This document shows positions 51,270 through 59,666 of a stretch of DNA of 60,633 nucleotides, one piece after another. The notes under the pieces were generated by a model. The model saw nothing but the letters and a program-made list of their open reading frames with translations, was not told the DNA's origin and did not search any database. This stretch comes from Pirellulales bacterium. Lineage in GTDB: Bacteria; Planctomycetota; Planctomycetia; Pirellulales; JADZDJ01. Each line of letters starts with the position of its first letter. Positions within the stretch are counted from its first letter, which is position 1. The translations under genes were made by a program, and so were the position numbers. Location of the stretch: NCBI GenBank assembly GCA_035656635.1, contig DASRSD010000043.1:1-60633 (forward strand). Reading direction: 5' to 3'.

Positions 51270-53705
51270 TTACCGGTTTAGCGTGAGGAGTTGCTGGAGC
51301 ATATCATTCACAGTAGTGATAACTTGGGCATTTCCACGGTAATCCGTAGAGGCCAAGATCAAATTGATTAGGCTCTGGCCAATGTCGGTGTTGGACAATT
51401 CTACGGCACCGGCAGTAATTGAGCCGGCGCCACCGGTGCCCGGCTTATTGATGACCGGCAATCCAGAATTCACCCCGGTTGCGTAATCGTTGTCACCCTT
51501 AGCTTGCAATCCTTCAGGATTGGCAAAACTGGCTAGCACAATTTGCCCCAGGGTCCGTGTGACACCGTTGCTGAACACACCGTTAATAGTACCGTCTCCG
51601 CTAATATTGTAACTGGTTAGGGTTCCCGCCCCGGAACCATCCTGCCGTGCGGCAGCCAATGAGCTACTGGACGATGCCAACCCGGAAACTTCGCTGAAAT
51701 CGAGATTAAACTGCAACGGCGAAACGCTGGCCACGTGCTGGCGTTCAATTGAAACTGTTGAATTCGAAACTGAAACGACATTTCCCTCGCCATCGAAATT
51801 AATCAAACCGGTGCCGACAACCGTACTAGAACCTGAGGTAGGATCGTTGTCGGGCGAATTTGCAAACCAACGGTACGTGGTTCCGGTGCTGTCGCTGCTT
51901 TGGAGAACCGAAGTCAGGTTCACGGTGAGCGGAATTCCGAGCGAGTCGAAAACCTGAAAACTAGTCGATGCGGACTGTCCGGCGGCTGACTGGACCGAGC
52001 TGAAACCCATGAGAGGTGTACTCGCGTTAGTGCTGCCAGTGGGGGTCAGCTTGAATGCCGACAAAGGAATGCTGATACTGTTATCGGCCCCGTTATTGCC
52101 CACCAATTGAATGCGGCCGTCCGTGAGTACGCTGCCGCCGGGAGGTTGGCCAGTGACGTCATTTGGTATGGGGTTAGCCGAATCATCGCCCGGAGTTTGA
52201 ATGCCGAGCGCATCAGTCATAAAACTGATTAAATCCTGCACGGTTGTAGTGTTGGTAATTTGCAATGTCTTCGGCGACAAATTGCTGCCATTTTGCTCGC
52301 CGGTAAAGCTCAATTCTCCCGGCTGAAACAGATTGGCGTAGGTGTTGCCGTTACGGTTGAGCACATTCACCAACACAGTATTGCCAGTTATTTTGGGACC
52401 GTCCAAATCGAGTGTGGCGTAGATTGGATTACTGACTAAATTGTTGTTAGTTATTGTGGAATCGGCGATATTGTCCAAGTAGCTAAGTTGCGGATCGGTT
52501 GACGGATCGACTTCCGCTACCCGATAAAATGTATCTGGCTGGCCAGTTACATTTCGATAGACATTTATCTTTGCCCCTGCCACGTTGTACACACCAGTCG
52601 GCCCAGGCAAATCCGACAGCAACACGTTTCCGTCGGCAATATTCACTGGCCCTAACGGTCCGGAGGGACGACTTTCTGGCACGCCAGGCGCACTCCAGGT
52701 CACATAGTACGTGTAATTGCCATTGATGGTTTGAGGATTGTAGGCCGCAAGAGATGAAAGGGACGAATCAGCGGTGGTATCAGTGAATGTCGTAGTAGTA
52801 TTATCGTTGATTGTACCCACGAGATTAAACGTAGTGTTTTCTCCGGCGGCACTCCGGTAAATATTCCGGGCCACATAATTTCCGTTGGAGTCGGTCGGGA
52901 GGTTAGATAAGTCAATCTCGCTGGCATTGTTGGCCGTTACCGTTAATGTGGAAGCCGGACCTTCATTTCCGTCGGCATCGACATACACAATTTTGTAGGT
53001 GTAATCGCCGTTGATAGTTCCGGCTCCACTGCCGGAGGCTGTCGCACCTGTGAGATCTGGTGGCAACGCGGCGTGGACTTGAGTGGTGGCAGTGGGTGCT
53101 GCAAATTGGCCGTCGCCTAACACGGCACTTTGCAAAATTTCTGCAGTGTTGGCGATTGTTCCTGTCGGTGTTAGTGTTCCCTGCAAAAATACGTTCTGTG
53201 TCGCTTGAGCCACTGCCGTGGAACCAAGCGGAATACTCAGCGGCGACAGGGAGTTTGTTTGCAATTGAAAGTTGTTGTCCACGCCGTAGCCTAGCAACTT
53301 GTTGCCGGTACTGGTGACCAACTGATTCTGCGAGTTTGTTTGAAATGCGCCGTCCCGCGTATATAGCTGTTCGCCCGTTGCCGCCTGAGCAATGAAGAAT
53401 CCGTTGCCCTGAATGGCTAAATCCGATGGGCTACTACTAAGCTGAATAGTGCCCTGTGAGAAATCGGGCGTAATGGAAGCGACTTGCGTGCCCAAGCCGA
53501 TTTGCGTCGGATCGGTGCCGCCACTGAGCCCTTGTGGCCCCGAACCCAGATTTTCCGTTTGCAAGAACTGCGTTGCGAATAGTGCCGTGGATGCCTTGAA
53601 GCCATCGGTCGACGAGTTGGCCAGGTTATTGCCCACCACGCTAATCGTAGTTTCAGCAGAATTTAGGCCGGTCAAGGCGGTACTCAGGGCGGATGCCAAA
53701 CTCAT
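51270..53705 (-). CDS. flgE: Flagellar hook protein FlgE, enlarged
   Basis: Hook subunit of 811 residues, roughly twice the E. coli protein. Both ends are typical: MSLASALSTALTGLNSAETTISVVGNNLANSSTDGFKAS and ELSNTDIGQSLINLILASTDYRGNAQVITTVNDMLQQLLTLNR. The core includes AIQGNGFFIAQ and TSFQVFDSLGIPLTVNLTSVLQ. Residues ~215-430 hold two repeated fibronectin-like modules (GDYTYKIVYVDADGNEGPAS; GNYTYYVTWSAPGVPESRPSGPLGPV) that should lie on the outer face of the hook. GAGAGGAG precedes the ATG. It follows flgD on the same strand. Confidence 0.93.
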   Translation of the reverse strand: MSLASALSTALTGLNSAETTISVVGNNLANSSTDGFKASTALFATQFLQTENLGSGPQGLSGGTDPTQIGLGTQVASITPDFSQGTIQLSSSPSDLAIQGNGFFIAQAATGEQLYTRDGAFQTNSQNQLVTSTGNKLLGYGVDNNFQLQTNSLSPLSIPLGSTAVAQATQNVFLQGTLTPTGTIANTAEILQSAVLGDGQFAAPTATTQVHAALPPDLTGATASGSGAGTINGDYTYKIVYVDADGNEGPASTLTVTANNASEIDLSNLPTDSNGNYVARNIYRSAAGENTTFNLVGTINDNTTTTFTDTTADSSLSSLAAYNPQTINGNYTYYVTWSAPGVPESRPSGPLGPVNIADGNVLLSDLPGPTGVYNVAGAKINVYRNVTGQPDTFYRVAEVDPSTDPQLSYLDNIADSTITNNNLVSNPIYATLDLDGPKITGNTVLVNVLNRNGNTYANLFQPGELSFTGEQNGSNLSPKTLQITNTTTVQDLISFMTDALGIQTPGDDSANPIPNDVTGQPPGGSVLTDGRIQLVGNNGADNSISIPLSAFKLTPTGSTNASTPLMGFSSVQSAAGQSASTSFQVFDSLGIPLTVNLTSVLQSSDSTGTTYRWFANSPDNDPTSGSSTVVGTGLINFDGEGNVVSVSNSTVSIERQHVASVSPLQFNLDFSEVSGLASSSSSLAAARQDGSGAGTLTSYNISGDGTINGVFSNGVTRTLGQIVLASFANPEGLQAKGDNDYATGVNSGLPVINKPGTGGAGSITAGAVELSNTDIGQSLINLILASTDYRGNAQVITTVNDMLQQLLTLNR

Positions 53706-53811
53706 AACAAGACTCCTCTCGGAAAATTAAATTTTTGGATTTAGGCCGCTGGGGGGCTGGGGTGGACGGCAAGCGTCGATTTCTAACTGACTGTTGGCTT
53801 TTCAAACGAGA

Positions 53812-54333
53812 TTAACTAGCAACCGTCGGGCTAGTAGTTGCGCTTGATTGTTGTAGCTGCTGTAAAAGTTGTTGCAATGCTTGGTCGGAATTGGCAGTCG
53901 TCGATGCGGAGCTGCTGTCGGGCAAAATGGCTTTTACATTCGTGAGCTGAACAGTTTCGACACCGACGTTTAATACTGGACTCCCATTGGCCACAGTGAC
54001 TTTGTCGACGACACCGGTAATTTCAGTGCCGTCGTCCGCAAGACCGTCAATGGTTTTTCCAATTAGCCCTGTAGCATTGTTCAAACCTTGTCCGAGCAAC
54101 AATGAATTGAGTGTTGTGTTCAGATTTTGAGTGGCGCCGACCTGCGTGATCTGACCAATTTGCGTGAGCATCGTCGTACTATCCATTGGGCTTAACGGAT
54201 CCTGATTCTGGAGTTCGGTCAACAGCATGTTCAAAAAATCATTCAGATTCAGCGAGCCGAGTGCGCTGTTGGCCAGTGCCGACGACGTCGCCGAATTTTG
54301 CGTCGAATAACCGCTGACGGGTGTCGTGGCCAT
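53812..54333 (-). CDS. flgD: Hook assembly scaffold protein FlgD
   Basis: 173 residues. LNLNDFLNMLLTELQNQDPLSPMDSTTMLTQIGQITQV (~28-65) is the FlgD N-terminal signature. A short beta domain follows (LIGKTIDGLADDGTEITGVVDKVTVANG) with the usual C-terminal Fn3/tudor part missing or reduced, then a Gln/Ser-rich tail. It caps the growing hook. AGGAG precedes the ATG. It sits between fliK and flgE, the normal hook-gene order. Confidence 0.9.
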   Translation of the reverse strand: MATTPVSGYSTQNSATSSALANSALGSLNLNDFLNMLLTELQNQDPLSPMDSTTMLTQIGQITQVGATQNLNTTLNSLLLGQGLNNATGLIGKTIDGLADDGTEITGVVDKVTVANGSPVLNVGVETVQLTNVKAILPDSSSASTTANSDQALQQLLQQLQQSSATTSPTVAS

Positions 54334-54428
54334 ATCAATTACTCCTCATGTCCATTGAGCGTGCGAACAGATTAAATACGTTTTCTGTATAACTTAACTG
54401 TGCTATTTATGCGGACACTCTAATATCA

Positions 54429-56270
54429 CTACACAATGATGTTGATGGTTCCGGTATCTACAGTGCTAACCTGATTATCATTCGATGTTTGGGCACCTTG
54501 TGAGTTACCACTGGTCACGAACCTGCGATTGGCATTCATAAAACGCGGCTGATTCTGTCGTGAACCCGCAAAATCCGGAGATGAATTGGGCGATCCCTGG
54601 TTTCTGGCGTCTTGGCGTAAATCAACGTCGAACCATTCCACTTTTATGTTTTGTGCTGCCAAGCGTTCCCGTAGCGCCGGCAGATTGTCCAAGAGCAATG
54701 ATCGAGCGGTATTGGTCTCTGTTTCCAGACGCGCTGTTAATATACCGTTGCGAACAGCTACCTCTACCTTCAATGAGCCCAATTCTGGCGGACTGAGACG
54801 TAGTCGGATTTCTCCACCTTGGTCATCAATGTTGCGAAATGCGGTGGCGACTCGCTCGACAAATCGTGCCTGATCGATTGCGTTGGCTGGGTTTCGCTGC
54901 GTCGCTGTCGCCGCGGTTCCGCCTTGAGATTCACCCGTCGACAATTGCGCGGGCAAATTTGCGCCAACAATTCGAATGGAATTCGTTATCGGAGCTGCTG
55001 GCAAGGATGCCGGCTTATTCGCAGCCACCTCGCGCGATGTATTTAGCTTTTCCGTAGTTTCCTGGATATCATTGGTGCTGTCTTGCGTGAAAACTCCGGG
55101 CTTAGGCGGTGGCGATACCGATGCCGCCAAGTTTGCGATTGCGATATCCACCTCATTCAATGAAGTTGAATTCAATTCCTCGCTGACGGTTTGGGCCGTG
55201 GCCGTATCATTACTCTGTAGCAGTTGGGTTTTTGACGATCTTGGCGTAGTTTCTTGAAACAGCCCTACCACCGAAAGTTCAGGCAATGCAACATCGCTTG
55301 TTTGTGAATTCTCCGCATCGCCTTCTACTTCAACATTCGGTTGTGCGGCCGATTCGGCGCCAGTTGGTTGCAGTGGAGCCGGTTGGCTCGCGGCTGCATG
55401 AGTACTGTTGGGAACCGCCGGATTGACACTGTTGATAGCTAAATTGGATTGCGCCTTAGGCACGACTTGGATATTTGATATTGCATCGAGCGCGGAAGCC
55501 GTGGGTTGAACAGACACGCCGTTCGATGCCAAAATCCCGGATGATGTGCCAGCCCCCTGTGACGCGCCGGTTGCTGCATTGGTCACAGCTACAATTCCTG
55601 AGAGTGATTGCTGCGAACCTACTATCGGTTGGATCATTGTTGTTGAAATAACATCTCCGTCCTCGATAGCATTTGAGGGCCGGGCTGGTGTAACAGCATT
55701 TGCAGTTGAACTGTCTGCGCTTTTCGATATTCCGCTGTTCGTTGATTGAACTGGGGTAGGTCCCGCCGGAGAATTGGGCACGACTGAGGTGTCCGATGTC
55801 TTTGCTTTGCTAACTTGATCCTTCTCGGTTTTACGGCTAGGTCCGGCACTATCATGCGTCTCTCTGGCCGATTGGTGTTCAGAATTCGATTGTCCTTGGT
55901 GATCAATCGACAAATCACGATTATTCGACAAACCTCGTGAATCACCAGACGCCTCGCGCCAGCTTGCGATATCAGTATGCCTATCGTCGATCGAGGGAAT
56001 GGTCGACGAATCATTCGTGGAAAAAGTTGCCGTCGGATATGGATCGCTTGACTCGGAGCAACTGCAGGGTATCGGACTAATTCTGTCGTTCGTGTTCACC
56101 TCGCCCTTGGAAACATCATCGGTTGTAACGGAGGTGGTGGTGGGTTGCCCGGCGCGCCATAGCGCATCGTCGAAATTTCGGCTCTCGACCGTTATTGGTG
56201 GAAATGCAGTGTTGGCCGGCAGTAGCGGAGGAGGCGCGAGAAACAAATTATTGAGCGACGCGTTGGACAT
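54429..56270 (-). CDS. fliK: Hook-length control protein FliK
   Basis: 613 residues. The first ~470 are a low-complexity Ser/Asn/Thr/Pro/Ala-rich ruler region. The globular C-terminal domain (~475-570) has ARFVERVATAFRNIDDQGGEIRLRLSPPELGSLKVEVAVRNGILTARLETETNTARSLLLDNLPALRERLAAQNIKVEWFDVDL, matching the Flg_hook/FliK core that contacts FlhB. It is longer than many FliKs, which fits a large hook subunit if the ruler scales with hook length. It begins 1 bp after the stop of the MotE-like gene. Confidence 0.92.
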   Translation of the reverse strand: MSNASLNNLFLAPPPLLPANTAFPPITVESRNFDDALWRAGQPTTTSVTTDDVSKGEVNTNDRISPIPCSCSESSDPYPTATFSTNDSSTIPSIDDRHTDIASWREASGDSRGLSNNRDLSIDHQGQSNSEHQSARETHDSAGPSRKTEKDQVSKAKTSDTSVVPNSPAGPTPVQSTNSGISKSADSSTANAVTPARPSNAIEDGDVISTTMIQPIVGSQQSLSGIVAVTNAATGASQGAGTSSGILASNGVSVQPTASALDAISNIQVVPKAQSNLAINSVNPAVPNSTHAAASQPAPLQPTGAESAAQPNVEVEGDAENSQTSDVALPELSVVGLFQETTPRSSKTQLLQSNDTATAQTVSEELNSTSLNEVDIAIANLAASVSPPPKPGVFTQDSTNDIQETTEKLNTSREVAANKPASLPAAPITNSIRIVGANLPAQLSTGESQGGTAATATQRNPANAIDQARFVERVATAFRNIDDQGGEIRLRLSPPELGSLKVEVAVRNGILTARLETETNTARSLLLDNLPALRERLAAQNIKVEWFDVDLRQDARNQGSPNSSPDFAGSRQNQPRFMNANRRFVTSGNSQGAQTSNDNQVSTVDTGTINIIV

Positions 56271-56271
56271 G

Positions 56272-56988
56272 TTACCCTGTGGGCTGGGCGATTCGGTTCA
56301 ATTGCTGCTGCGTATTGTTAATTACTTTTTCATCAGGCATTCCGCGGCGGATGAGGTCCAAAATCTCGTCGAGCTTTTTGTTATCGTCGTCGGTTTTGAA
56401 TTCACCAATAATTTTGGCCCGTTTAGTAATGGGCATGGCATTCAGGATGGCTACCACATCATCTTGCTGTTGTGTGTCGATCATCTGCACGATTTGATCT
56501 TTTGCTTGCTTAGGACGAATGTTTTCCCAAATTTGCCGAATATTATCGCGGCCCGAGGCCACTGCCCCTTCGTGCAATTGGGCCAGTTGCTTTTCAAAGG
56601 CGCTTTTCTGACGCTGGTACGATTGTTTTTCATCGTCGATTTGACTCTGCAAGGAATGCAATTCCTGTAAGTGGTTGTCGAGAGCTTGTTCCCGCAATTC
56701 CAAATGCCGAAATTGCAAGGCACGGCGGGCTTCAATGTCCTCCAGCGACGGTTGTTCCGGCGTATCTGGTTGCTTGACTACTTCGGAAGCGGAGGCGGCA
56801 TTTGCGTTGGCAGGGTTCGGCGTTGCTGGCATTTCTAATCCCTGCGCCACTGCGGCCATCTTGGCCACCTTGTCCTTGTCTAAGTAGCCTTTCGTCGACG
56901 CATAGCCCAATAGCAAGCACAATGTGATCATTGTTCCAACGCTCAAATATGCGATTACGCTTGCTAAAATTCCCAAAAGGCGGCCCAT
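56272..56988 (-). CDS. MotE-like flagellar membrane coiled-coil protein
   Basis: 238 residues. It has a membrane helix (ILASVIAYLSVGTMITLCLLLGYA), a linker, a coiled coil (~85-150, LRFRHLELREQALDNHLQELHSLQSQIDDEKQSYQRQKSAFEKQ) and a C-terminal MgtE-N-like bundle (DIVQMIDTQQQDDVVAILNAMPITKRAKIIGEF). This is the architecture of MotE/FliJ-neighbour proteins that stabilise the stator or periplasmic motor parts. Its ATG overlaps the fliJ stop (ATGA, 56986-56990), so translation is coupled. Confidence 0.8.
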   Translation of the reverse strand: MGRLLGILASVIAYLSVGTMITLCLLLGYASTKGYLDKDKVAKMAAVAQGLEMPATPNPANANAASASEVVKQPDTPEQPSLEDIEARRALQFRHLELREQALDNHLQELHSLQSQIDDEKQSYQRQKSAFEKQLAQLHEGAVASGRDNIRQIWENIRPKQAKDQIVQMIDTQQQDDVVAILNAMPITKRAKIIGEFKTDDDNKKLDEILDLIRRGMPDEKVINNTQQQLNRIAQPTG

Positions 56989-57440
56989 CAGTTTTCCTCC
57001 TTGGCAAAGGTCTGCTGAATGGCGCTCGCATCAAGCTGTTTTACCTCCTGGCGATTTTCTTTTTGGCGATGCCGCGTGATTTGCTGATCACGAAGTTTTT
57101 CTATTGTCTTCACTTCGCGGTCAGCTTCGACCAAGGATTGTCGACGCCGCTCCACCTCTGATTGCACTACCTGCCATTGTTCATCGACGGCTTGGCGCTG
57201 TGCCTTGAGCATGATTTCGTATCGGCCTGCATCAAGCAAACGGTCCACATTGACGGATCCCGGTTGGCTTGCGACGCGAGATTGTTTGCGCAACTCCGTC
57301 AAATGGTCGTTCAACTCCGCGATGCGGTTCACAAGAATCTCCTCTGCCTTTTGAGCTGCAGATAACTGTTGACGACATTCGTCACGCAAGTTTTCGCGCA
57401 ACCGGAGCAGAGTCGATAATCGGAAACGGAATGCGGCCAT
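56988..57440 (-). CDS. fliJ: Flagellar export chaperone FliJ
   Basis: 150 residues, nearly all alpha-helical coiled coil, beginning MAAFRFRLSTLLRLRENLRDECRQQLSAAQKAEEILVNRI, the usual FliJ start. It forms the stalk of the FliI ATPase and links it to the gate protein FlhA. It is 61 bp after fliI and overlaps the MotE-like gene by 1-3 bp. Confidence 0.92.
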   Translation of the reverse strand: MAAFRFRLSTLLRLRENLRDECRQQLSAAQKAEEILVNRIAELNDHLTELRKQSRVASQPGSVNVDRLLDAGRYEIMLKAQRQAVDEQWQVVQSEVERRRQSLVEADREVKTIEKLRDQQITRHRQKENRQEVKQLDASAIQQTFAKEEN

Positions 57441-57501
57441 TGTTCAATTTACCAAAGTTTAATCAGCAATCAGCAAACAAGCGACCAATGAAGAATGTTG
57501 C

Positions 57502-58854
57502 TTATGAACTTTTGACCGCTGAATCTTGATTCTTGATTGTAGAGCCAAAATGTCGGACCCGTTGACACAAATCGACTAGTCCTTGCTGAGCCGATTCCAC
57601 CGTTGCTGGCTCGTCAATTCTTTGCCGTAAGTATTTATTGATTTCTTCCAGCAGGTCGATCGCTAAATCAACCTGTCGGTTTGCTCCTTTGCGGTAAGCG
57701 CCGATCGAAATAAGATCTTCATGATCGCGATACACCGCCATCAATTCGCGAACCGTTTGGGCAGCATCCAAATGTGCGCGTGAAGCAACATCGGGCATCA
57801 AGCGACTGATGCTTTCTAATACATCAATCGCCGGCCAATGGGCCCGCGAGGCCAACTTGCGCGAGAGCCAAGTATGGCCGTCGAGGAGGCCGCGGACTGC
57901 ATCGCTAATTGGTTCTTGTGGATCGTCCCCTTCCACAAGCACGCTGTAAAAGCCGGTGATGCTGCCCTTCGCCGCCTGTCCTGCCCTCTCCAACAATCGT
58001 GGCAACAGCATGAAAACGCTGGGGGGATAACCGCGTGTCGTGGGTGGCTCTCCCGCTGCCAGGCCAATTTCGCGTTGAGCCATCGCAAATCGCGTGAGTG
58101 AGTCCATCAGCAGTAGCACGTTGTGGCCTAAATCACGAAAATATTCGGCAATGGCCGTCGCGGCCTGGGCGGCCTGTACGCGCCTTAGCGCCGGCTCATC
58201 ACTGGTGGCGACCACGACAACGCTGCGCAGCAGTCCCTGTTGACCTAAATCTCGTTCTAAAAATTCATTCACTTCGCGGCCCCGCTCGCCAATCAAAGCA
58301 ATCACATTCACATCAGCGGACGTATAACGAGCCATCATCCCCAGCAACACGCTTTTACCCACTCCAGAGCCGGCGAAAATGCCCATACGCTGTCCGCGGC
58401 CACAGGTAAGCAAGCCATCCAAAGCACGAATGCCAGTCGAAAGTGGCTCTCGAATACGCGGCCGCTCCACGGCAGCAGGTGGTCGGCGATTCAAACCGGT
58501 GCGGCCAATCAAAGCAGGTTGTGGACGCCCATCGATTACTTGTCCTTGAGCATCAACCACCCGACCCAAAAGTTCGGGCCCCACGCGCAGCCAACGAAAT
58601 GTATGTAATAGCCGAACTCGATTTCCGCGTCGCACACCCTGCAAGTCTTCGTGCGGGTACAACAATGTTAATTCTTCGCGAAATCCGATCACTTCTGCTC
58701 GCGCAGGTTTGCCAGTTTCACGCTCAATTTCCACAATGGCGCCAATCGGCGCGGGAAAATCGGCCACTGCGGCGGTCGTGCCGACAATTCGCATTACACT
58801 TCCCACGAGAGAAGTAGTCATGATCGAATCGAGCTGTTCAGTTAATTCGAGCAT
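57502..58854 (-). CDS. fliI: Flagellum-specific ATPase FliI
   Basis: 450 residues of the F1-beta-like export ATPase. It has the N-terminal beta barrel, GIRALDGLLTCGRGQRMGIFAGSGVGKSVLL with Walker A GSGVGKS (~170-176), IALIGERGREVNEFLERD, Walker B VLLLMDSLTRFAMAQREIGLAAGEPPTTRGYPPSVFMLLPRLLERAG and the C-terminal helical domain with RKLASRAHWPAIDVLESISRLM. It energises substrate docking for the type III apparatus. It is followed by fliJ. Confidence 0.97.
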   Translation of the reverse strand: MLELTEQLDSIMTTSLVGSVMRIVGTTAAVADFPAPIGAIVEIERETGKPARAEVIGFREELTLLYPHEDLQGVRRGNRVRLLHTFRWLRVGPELLGRVVDAQGQVIDGRPQPALIGRTGLNRRPPAAVERPRIREPLSTGIRALDGLLTCGRGQRMGIFAGSGVGKSVLLGMMARYTSADVNVIALIGERGREVNEFLERDLGQQGLLRSVVVVATSDEPALRRVQAAQAATAIAEYFRDLGHNVLLLMDSLTRFAMAQREIGLAAGEPPTTRGYPPSVFMLLPRLLERAGQAAKGSITGFYSVLVEGDDPQEPISDAVRGLLDGHTWLSRKLASRAHWPAIDVLESISRLMPDVASRAHLDAAQTVRELMAVYRDHEDLISIGAYRKGANRQVDLAIDLLEEINKYLRQRIDEPATVESAQQGLVDLCQRVRHFGSTIKNQDSAVKSS

Positions 58855-58938
58855 TTGTATTCAGTGCTTGGTAAGCCCATTTGCGCCGTCTCAATTGCAC
58901 CACGCTGTGCTGTCAATTCAGATGGAGCGTGCACGAAG

Positions 58939-59604
58939 TTAATCGTGCGTGCCGGTTAACTCCGCAATAATGCGCTTTAGTTGATTTTCGATCTGCATAT
59001 CAATTTGGCCCTGGCGGGTTTCCACACGGCAACCGCCAGGTGATACAGTCTGATCGGGAACTATTTCTGCCTCGGCAGCTCGGGCAACTTCCTTCGTGAG
59101 ACGGTCGATTTGACCACTCAGAGTCTCGAAATCGTCCGGATGCAGCGCGATTTTGATATGCGATGAGCCGGCGACCAGAGCCAATGCTTCGCGGACTAAA
59201 GCAACCGTAATCTGTGGTGATTGCGAAAGTTCCCGGCGAATTACTCTTTCTGCGATTTTAGCTGCTAAGCGCACAGCTGATTCCTCCCAGTGGCGCAACC
59301 AGGCTTGTCGAGCATCGACTAATTCATTTACAACTTTTTGCAGAGCGGGTAGCAATGAATCCATTCTTTGCTCGACTTTTTCATCGAATACCTGCTCTAC
59401 CGCCTGCAAAGCAGCTTGCCGACCTTGCTCCTCCGCACGACGAGTGACTGCTTCAGCTTGCCTGCGTGCCTCGGCAATAATCGCAGCCGCTCGCGACTGC
59501 ACATCGTCTACATAGCGATTCGCCTGCTGTGTGACTTCTTCAAAATTGAAGACGATCGGGGCAGCCTGGCGGGTACCGAGATTTGATTTGATAACACTGG
59601 CCAT
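58939..59604 (-). CDS. fliH: Flagellar ATPase regulator FliH
   Basis: 221 residues: a charged coiled coil (~30-95, NRYVDDVQSRAAAIIAEARRQAEAVTRRAEEQGRQAALQ) and a C-terminal FliH/V-ATPase-E-like domain (LAAKIAERVIRRELSQSPQITVALVREALALVAGSSHIKIALHPDDFETL). It binds FliI and the C ring and regulates ATPase activity. It lies between fliG and fliI. Confidence 0.93.
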   Translation of the reverse strand: MASVIKSNLGTRQAAPIVFNFEEVTQQANRYVDDVQSRAAAIIAEARRQAEAVTRRAEEQGRQAALQAVEQVFDEKVEQRMDSLLPALQKVVNELVDARQAWLRHWEESAVRLAAKIAERVIRRELSQSPQITVALVREALALVAGSSHIKIALHPDDFETLSGQIDRLTKEVARAAEAEIVPDQTVSPGGCRVETRQGQIDMQIENQLKRIIAELTGTHD

Positions 59605-59666
59605 GTAGTTGAATCTTCTAACAGAAAGGAAGAGTGGCTTGCTTTGCGACGCGGGATACGACCAGA

